This document shows, in pieces, positions 58,896 through 64,000 of a DNA stretch of 64,000 nt. The stretch is taken from NCBI RefSeq assembly GCF_040253635.1, contig NZ_JBEJGX010000003.1, positions 372,001 through 436,000 on the forward strand. Direction: 5' to 3'. A model generated the notes under the pieces. The model was given only the letters and a program-made list of their open reading frames with translations, was not told the DNA's origin and did not search any database. Position 1 is the stretch's first letter; each line of letters starts with the position of its first letter. The translations under genes were made by a program, and so were the position numbers. This stretch comes from Streptomyces sp. Edi2. Its GTDB lineage: Bacteria; Actinomycetota; Actinomycetes; Streptomycetales; Streptomycetaceae.

Positions 58896-60274
58896 CTGCG
58901 GTCTCCGTCCACCGGGAAGCCGGGGTCGTCGTGGTCGGGGTCATGGTCGATGGCCTGCAGCACGCTGCTGCCGCTGTGCGTGGCGGCGATGCCGGTCCCC
59001 ACGGCGCCGGCCCACAGCGCAGTCGCCAGGACGGCCGTGACGACCGGCCTGTGCGGGGCCGGGCGGCCGCGTCGGCGGAGCGGGCGCACGGACGTCGGAG
59101 CAGTCCCCGCGCCGCACGCCCGGAGGATGGCCGCCACCGGTCCGGTGTCCGGGTCGGCGGCGAACAGGGCCAGGCCGGCGGCGCTTTGCCGCTCACCGAG
59201 CCGGCCGTCCAGCAGCTCGGTCAGGACCGGTTCGAGGCCGGCGGGTTCGCGGATCCAGGTGGCCAGTCCGGCCTCGTGCAGGGCAGCGGCGTTGGTCCGG
59301 CCGTGGCCGGGGATGCAGCCGTAGCTGGCCACCGGCAGACCGGAGGCGAACGCCTCCAGCGAGGTGAGCCCGCCGGCGTTCTGGACGAGGACGTCCGCCG
59401 CGTGCATCAGGCCGGGCATGTCCTGCACCCAGCCAAACGCGTGCTCGATGCCGGCCGCCCGCAGCCGATCGGCCAGGGCCTGGTTGCGGCCGCAGACCAC
59501 GACCGGCACCGCGGCGCTCCTCTCCTGGATCTCACAGGCCACCTGCTGGATGGGGCCGACACCCCAGGACCCGGCGACCAGTAGCGCCAACGGCGCCATC
59601 AGAGGCAGCCCGAAGCGGGCGCGGGCCTGCTGCCGCTCCCGGTGGTCGGTAACCGGCTTGAAGCGCGGGTCCACGACCGGCCCGCTCGCCAGGACGCGGG
59701 CGGCGCCGCTGTCCCGGGCCTGCGCGGCGGGTATGTCGTGGGCGGCCAGGTGGAGGTCGATGCCCGCGGCGACCCACAGCGGGTGCACGGAGAAGTCGGT
59801 GAGATAGGTGACCGCCGGGACGGCGAGTCGGCCGCTGCTCCGCAGCACTCCGAGAACCTGGCTGGCCCCGGGGTACGTGGAGACCACCGCGCGGGTGTCA
59901 GGTGGGATCGCCCGAAGGGTCCGCTCCTCCGCGCTGCGCAGCAGGGCCCGCACCCCCGGGCCACTGCCTCCGGCGCGCTCGGTGGCGGCGTAGATCCGCT
60001 GGTAGCACCCTGGTGCATGGGTCAGCATCCGGTGGTAGCCGCCGCTGATCGCCCTGCCGAGGCGGGCCGGGAGCAGGTCGAGGAAGTCGAGCCGGTCCAC
60101 CGCGAAGCCGGATGCGACAAGGCGGCGGGTGAGCTCGGCAGCAGCGCCGTCGTGTCCTGCGCCGATGCTCGCCGAGACGATCACGATCCGCCCGCCGCCG
60201 GAGCCTGCCCGGCGAGGCACCGCGCGGGCGGAACCGGCCGCCACCGGAACCACCGGACTGCCGTGACACAACAC
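58892..60274 (-). CDS. MGDG synthase/MurG-like GT-B glycosyltransferase with C-terminal membrane tail
   Basis: 460 residues from a GTG at 60274, with GGGAGG about 11 bases upstream. The N-terminal half has IVIVSASIGAGHDGAAAELTRRL and LPARLGRAISGGYHRML, characteristic of MGDG-synthase-type diacylglycerol glycosyltransferases. The donor half has LLVAGSWGVGPIQQVACEI, VLVQNAGGLTSLEAFASGLPV and IPGHGRTNAAALHEAG. After about residue 390 a hydrophobic segment (PVVTAVLATALWAGAVGTGIA) and an Asp-rich tail (DHDPDHDDPGF) follow, which is unusual. It probably glycosylates a membrane lipid. Confidence 0.9.
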   Translation of the reverse strand: MLCHGSPVVPVAAGSARAVPRRAGSGGGRIVIVSASIGAGHDGAAAELTRRLVASGFAVDRLDFLDLLPARLGRAISGGYHRMLTHAPGCYQRIYAATERAGGSGPGVRALLRSAEERTLRAIPPDTRAVVSTYPGASQVLGVLRSSGRLAVPAVTYLTDFSVHPLWVAAGIDLHLAAHDIPAAQARDSGAARVLASGPVVDPRFKPVTDHRERQQARARFGLPLMAPLALLVAGSWGVGPIQQVACEIQERSAAVPVVVCGRNQALADRLRAAGIEHAFGWVQDMPGLMHAADVLVQNAGGLTSLEAFASGLPVASYGCIPGHGRTNAAALHEAGLATWIREPAGLEPVLTELLDGRLGERQSAAGLALFAADPDTGPVAAILRACGAGTAPTSVRPLRRRGRPAPHRPVVTAVLATALWAGAVGTGIAATHSGSSVLQAIDHDPDHDDPGFPVDGDRR

Positions 60275-60359
60275 GAGGGATCAGCCTCCCATGACGTCGG
60301 ACGTCGACGAGCGCACCACGTGCGCTCGAACAGTTCAGAGCGGGGCGAGGAGCGAGACT

Positions 60360-60372
60360 CTACAGCATGTAG
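60360..60372. promoter_or_regulatory. Single BlaI-type operator
   Basis: CTACA-GCA-TGTAG is a perfect palindrome with 5-base arms, matching the core of the operators at 29 and 57 kb. It lies 86 bases before the glycosyltransferase start (minus) and 127 bases before the blaI start (plus), so it may serve either or both. Confidence 0.6.
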
Positions 60373-60498
60373 TAGTTCGCTTGATGGCCGGAACGGTACT
60401 TTTTCCACGCGGGGCAGTAGGTTGGGTGGCCGCCGCGCGGCCACGGAGTGCGCCGTCGGTGGCGCATCAGGGCGCGGACCAGAAAGGCATGTGACGGG

Positions 60499-60888
60499 AT
60501 GGGCGGCGAAGACCGAAGTGGAGCCGACGGCCGCAGGCGGGCGCCCGGAGAGCTGGAGAACGGTGTGCTGGCGGTGCTGTGGGCGGCCGACGGCCCGCTG
60601 ACGGCAGCCCAGGTCAACGAGCGGCTTCCCGGCGAGCTGGCCTACACCACGGTGCTGACGATCCTCTCCCGGCTGCTGGAAAAGGGACTGGTCACCCGGC
60701 GCAAGGCGGGGCGCGGCTACACCTTCGCACCAGCGCGGGACGAGGCCACCCACACCGCCGGGCAGATGCGCTCACTGCTGGAGCACGGCTCCGACCGCGA
60801 GGCAGTACTGTCCCGCTTCGTCAACGAACTGTCAGCGGATGACGAGCGCCTGCTGCAGCGACTGCTGGGCGATCATCAGGAACCGTGA
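60499..60888 (+). CDS. BlaI/MecI-family transcriptional repressor (2)
   Basis: 129 residues from the ATG at 60499 (MGGEDRSGADGRRRAPGELE). The helix-turn-helix region is LENGVLAVLWAADGPLTAAQV, the wing is TTVLTILSRLLEKGLVTRRKAGRG, and the C-terminal dimerisation domain is LLEHGSDREAVLSRFVNELS. It resembles the repressor at 29215 in length and motifs. Unlike it, no M56 gene follows; a universal stress remnant does. It is divergent from the glycosyltransferase-deacetylase operon. Confidence 0.92.
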   Translation: MGGEDRSGADGRRRAPGELENGVLAVLWAADGPLTAAQVNERLPGELAYTTVLTILSRLLEKGLVTRRKAGRGYTFAPARDEATHTAGQMRSLLEHGSDREAVLSRFVNELSADDERLLQRLLGDHQEP

Positions 60889-60890
60889 CC

Positions 60891-61312
60891 GATGCGCGTC
60901 GGCGTCTAACGACGCGTGCGCGCTAAGCGAAGACGCGGGCTTCGCCTTCGAGGCCGCAGCACTGCGCGCCGCCCCCCTCCTGGTCGTGCACGGCCGGAAT
61001 CCACCGCCGTACTACGCTTACGGCCTCGGCGCTGCCCTTGCCTGGGGCGCCGACATCTCCGCGAAGGAACGGGAAACCCTGCGTCAGGCCCTGCTCCCGT
61101 GGAGCGAGAAGCATCCGGGGGTGGACCTCGTGCAAGAGCCGGTCATCGGCGAGCCTGCACACCACTTGCTGGACTCTGCCGCCCATGCCCAGCTCGTCGT
61201 CATCGGCCGGCGAAGGCCCCCAACTCGGGCCTCCTGGCCTCGCATCGGACACGTCGCCCACGCCGTCCTGCACCACTGCCCGGCCCCGGTCGCCGTCGTA
61301 CCGCACGGCTGA
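60891..61312 (+). pseudogene. Universal stress protein remnant
   Basis: The plus-strand frame after the blaI stop encodes ALSEDAGFAFEAAALRAAPLLVV, ERETLRQALLPWSEKHPGV, HHLLDSAAHAQLVVIGRR and VLHHCPAPVAVVPHG. This is a UspA-type C-terminal domain with the G-x2-G-x9-G loop degraded (VVIGRRRPP). The ATP-binding first domain and an independent start are missing. The frame begins inside blaI. It is probably a broken two-domain Usp gene. Confidence 0.55.
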
Positions 61313-61419
61313 CGGCACCCCTGCACCACCCACGCGTCCTGTGAGGGTTGGGAACGCCAGCTACTCCAAGGCTCATCACCGGGCGCAGCAGCCCGAGCAG
61401 AGCGGGACACCGTCAGAAG

Positions 61420-62055
61420 TCACGTTGCGCGTCCTGGGGAAAAGACCGCCGCCGCTGCCGTGCGGCGCAGCGTCTCCAGCGTGTCGATCTGGTCCCGTGC
61501 CCGATCCAGCAGAAGATGCAGCCGGGATGCATCCAGGCGGGGCTCCCCCGCAGCCACGACGAGCAGCGTGCGCCAGATCAGGGACTTCCCCTCGACTCCC
61601 AGCCGCAGGGACTCAAGCTCGATCAACGTACTCAGCCCGGAGCGCCGGAACACTACCCCGTTGGGCTTCAGGCGCCCCAGCCTCTCGGCCGCCCAGCCTC
61701 CGTAGACCTTGTAGCGGCGTGCCGGCGCCCCGAGCACGTCCATGACGTCGAGCAGGCTCTGCCGGTCCTGCGCGATCCAAACCGCGAGGCAACGGAGCCG
61801 ACGCGGCGAAATGCCGAGAACGGACCCGAACGGCTCATGCGCCCGGCCGGCACCTGTCCCGAGTGTGTCAACAGCCACGGCCGACGCACTGTTGGGACTG
61901 CCCTTGAGCCCCCCGTCGTCATCCACCACCGGCAAGCGCTTGACGGACTCGCGGGCCATCGTCCGAGCGGCCCGCGGAAGGGCGGCGCCAACCCGCACGG
62001 TCTGCCCGGTCAGGGAGGCACCGAGGCTTCCCGACAGGAGCCCTCCGGTCCCCAC
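61420..62055 (-). pseudogene. Composite ORF with a CBS-domain remnant
   Basis: A 211-residue minus-strand frame. Residues about 30-55 (ARTMARESVKRLPVVDDDGGLKG) are the end of a CBS domain, with no preceding half. The later part (LAVWIAQDRQSLLDVMDVLG, WAAERLGRLKPNGVV, LRLGVEGKSLIWRTLLVVAA) is an unrelated helical sequence with good codon bias that I cannot name. The join between LKG and the later part looks like a recombination scar. It is likely two gene ends fused in frame. Whether it is expressed is unknown. Confidence 0.4.
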
Positions 62056-62100
62056 CTGCTCCTGTCCGGCGGGGCCTTCACCACTCGGAGTCTCCTGAGG

Positions 62101-63528
62101 TCAGGCCGAGGGGAAGGTCACCGTGAACACCGTACGTCCGGGACGGCTCGTCATGGCGACCGAGCCGCCGTGCGCCGTGACCACCGCGTGCACGATGGCC
62201 AGCCCCAGCCCGGTGCCACCGGCCGCGCGCGAGCGACTGTGGTCGGCGCGGACGAAGCGGCCGAAGATCTCGGGTTGGAGTGCGTCCGCGACTCCCGGGC
62301 CGTCGTCCGCGACAGTTAGCCGTGTGCTGTGCCCGTCGATCGCCAGCCGCACCATGACCGAGGTCCCCGCAGGCGTGTGGGTACGGGCATTGGCCAGCAG
62401 ATTCGCGATCACCTGGTGCAGCCGGTGTTCGTCGCCGATGACGGTCACCACCGTCGCGGGCAGATCGAGCTGCCATCGGTGCTCGGGACCGGCTGCCCGG
62501 GCGTCCTCCGTCGCATCGAGGATCAGGCGGGTCATATCCACCGGCCGCCGCGCCAGGGCGCGCCCCGCATCGAGCCGGGCGAGCAGCAGCAGATCGTCGA
62601 CGAGGTGGCTCATCCGCTCCGACTCGGACTGGATGCGGTCCAGAGCCCGGCGGACATCGCCGGGAACAGGGCCTTTGTGCCGGAGGGCGAGTTCCGCGTG
62701 TCCGCGGATGTTGGCCACCGGGGTGCGCAGCTCGTGGCTGGCGTCGGCGGCGAAGTGCCGCAGTCGTTCCTCGCTGGCCTGGCGGCGCTCCAGGGCGTTG
62801 CCGACGTGGCCGAGCATGCGGTTGAGGGCGGTGCCCACCTGTCCGACCTCGGTCCGCGGGTCGGCGACCGGGACCGGCGCCGGCATGGCCACCTCGCCGC
62901 TGGCCAGTGGCAGCTCGGCCACACTCGCCGCCGTGGTGGTCACCCGCCGCAGGGGGCGCAGGGACAGCCGCACCCACATCGCCCCGACGACCCCGGTGAC
63001 CAGCAGGGCCCCTCCGAAGACTGCCGTCTCCACCGCCTCCAGCCGGTGCACGGTCTCCTCGACCGGGTGCAGCGGCAGGCCCGTGACCAGCACATCGCCG
63101 TCGTCCCCCGGTACGGCGTTGACGCGGTAGCTCCCCAGCGCGGACAACCGGACGTCGTGCCCGGTGCCGTCATCGGGAAGAGCGGCGAGCGCCCTTCGGT
63201 CGGTGCCGGTGAGCGGGATCCTGGCATCCGTCGCCGCCCGTACGACGGCCGCCTGCGTCGTGGTGCCGTGCAGCAAGCGGGCTCCGAACGTGCCCTCCGC
63301 CTGGCCGCGGGTATCGGGGCGGTTGTCGGCGTCCGGCCGCGCCTCGTGTTCCAGGCTCGCCGCGAAGCGGCCCCCGGACGCGGCGAGCTGCTGGTCCACG
63401 CGGCGCACGAGGAAACCTTCGAGCGCGAGAACCGTGGTGACTCCCACAGCCAGGCAGGCGAGGGCGAGGAGCACGACCAGGCCCGCGGTGAGCTGGCTGC
63501 GCAGCGTACGCGGCAGCATCCGCTTCAT
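62101..63528 (-). CDS. Sensor histidine kinase (system 4)
   Basis: 475 residues. The ATG overlaps the response regulator stop (ATGA). TM1 is LTAGLVVLLALACLAVGVTTV, TM2 is AVFGGALLVTGVVGAMWV, with a roughly 130-residue sensor between. A long HAMP region carries a Pro/Val-rich insertion (GEVAMPAPVPVADPR). The H-box is DASHELRTPVANIRGHAEL, the N-box is LLANARTHTP, and the G-boxes are VADDGPGV and AGGTGLGLAIVHAVV. The arrangement resembles TcrY/TrcS-type kinases. All motifs are intact. Confidence 0.92.
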   Translation of the reverse strand: MKRMLPRTLRSQLTAGLVVLLALACLAVGVTTVLALEGFLVRRVDQQLAASGGRFAASLEHEARPDADNRPDTRGQAEGTFGARLLHGTTTQAAVVRAATDARIPLTGTDRRALAALPDDGTGHDVRLSALGSYRVNAVPGDDGDVLVTGLPLHPVEETVHRLEAVETAVFGGALLVTGVVGAMWVRLSLRPLRRVTTTAASVAELPLASGEVAMPAPVPVADPRTEVGQVGTALNRMLGHVGNALERRQASEERLRHFAADASHELRTPVANIRGHAELALRHKGPVPGDVRRALDRIQSESERMSHLVDDLLLLARLDAGRALARRPVDMTRLILDATEDARAAGPEHRWQLDLPATVVTVIGDEHRLHQVIANLLANARTHTPAGTSVMVRLAIDGHSTRLTVADDGPGVADALQPEIFGRFVRADHSRSRAAGGTGLGLAIVHAVVTAHGGSVAMTSRPGRTVFTVTFPSA

Positions 63529-64000
63529 GCCGACTCCGGCTTGAGGACATAGCCGACGCCCCGGACCGTGTGAATCATCGGTGCCCGGCCGGCGTCGATC
63601 TTCTTGCGCAGGTAGCTGATGTAGAGCTCGACGACGTGCGCCCGGCCACCGAAGTCATAGGACCAGACCCGGTCGAGAATCTGTCTCTTGGACAGCACCC
63701 GCCGCGGATTGCGCATAAGAAATCGAAGCAGCTCGAATTCGGTACGGGACAGTTCCACGAGTTCGCCGCCCCGGACGACCTCTCTGGCCTCCTCGTCCAT
63801 GATCAGGTCACCGACCATGAGACGGTTGCCCTCATCGGGCTGACGCGCCATGCCGGCCCGGCGCAGCAGGCCACGCAGCCGCGCAAGCACCTCTTCGAGG
63901 CTGAAAGGCTTGGTGACATAGTCGTCACCGCCCGCGGTGATCCCCGCGATGCGGTCCTCGACGGAATCGCGTGCGGTCAGGAAGAGGACACATACGGTCT
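63525..64000 (-). CDS. OmpR-family response regulator (system 4), cut by window end
   Basis: The visible 158 residues begin within the receiver domain (CVLFLTARDSVEDRIAGIT, then GGDDYVTKPFSLEEVLARL with the conserved lysine) and run through the whole winged-helix domain (LSRTEFELLRFLMRNPRRVLSK, YISYLRKKIDAG, IHTVRGVGYVLKPESA). The phospho-acceptor aspartate lies beyond the window. It is coupled to the downstream kinase gene by ATGA. Confidence 0.92.
   Translation of the reverse strand, partial: TVCVLFLTARDSVEDRIAGITAGGDDYVTKPFSLEEVLARLRGLLRRAGMARQPDEGNRLMVGDLIMDEEAREVVRGGELVELSRTEFELLRFLMRNPRRVLSKRQILDRVWSYDFGGRAHVVELYISYLRKKIDAGRAPMIHTVRGVGYVLKPESA

Noticed and set aside
1..64000. CRISPR arrays, tRNA or rRNA genes, prophage structural genes
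   Set aside because: I saw no regular spaced repeats, no tRNA-like or rRNA-like sequence, and no capsid, terminase or tail motifs anywhere in the window.

Overview
The window looks like a Streptomyces-type actinomycete chromosome arm. Base composition is very GC-rich with strong G/C third-position bias. GTG and TTG starts are common, and most operons are coupled by ATGA or GTGA overlaps. The gene families are typically streptomycete: SARP/AfsR and large LuxR regulators, GlxA-like AraC, DUF574 methyltransferase, paired BlaI/M56, a NIS siderophore operon, and at least one late TTA codon in a small ORF. No rRNA, tRNA or CRISPR array was seen.

Layout. (1) 1-1.17 kb is a graveyard of three decayed transposases (IS630-, IS4- and IS1380-like). 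(2) 1.2-14.0 kb is a biosynthetic locus on the minus strand. It holds a complete preQ0 (7-cyano-7-deazaguanine) gene set (folE, queD, queE, queC) with a SAM methyltransferase, an Asp/Asn-hydroxylase-type oxygenase, an isopenicillin-N-synthase-type oxygenase, an ATP-grasp ligase, two SARP regulators and small coupled ORFs. It has no nucleoside-forming or tRNA-modifying enzyme. This is the best candidate for an undescribed natural-product system. (3) 14.3-18.9 kb has two stand-alone regulators, GlxA-type and LuxR/LAL-type. (4) 18.9-27.1 kb is a decayed accessory zone. Intact genes (AMP ligase, secreted cyclophilin, PsiE-like membrane protein) alternate with truncated TetR, NmrA, DUF317-like, flavin reductase, serine recombinase, Dyp peroxidase, APC permease and MATE remnants.

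(5) 27.1-36.9 kb and 55-64 kb form an envelope-stress-like theme. BlaI-type repressors and M56 membrane proteases sit beside DedA and PAP2 lipid-carrier proteins, glycosyltransferases, a polysaccharide deacetylase and OmpR-type two-component systems. A palindromic operator (CTACA, 3-4 bases, TGTAG) recurs in the control regions of these loci and suggests a small BlaI regulon. Two DUF347 membrane proteins are interleaved with two two-component systems and share an 11-bp tandem repeat upstream. (6) 37.6-41.3 kb has a MerR regulator with a divergent two-gene membrane operon, its dyad operator, and a DUF574 methyltransferase. (7) 41.3-46.0 kb is a MacB-like lipoprotein/ABC export operon. (8) 46.6-54.7 kb is a tightly coupled operon of two IucA/IucC synthetases, a PLP decarboxylase and an MFS exporter, which runs into a two-component system. 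The window ends inside a fourth two-component system.
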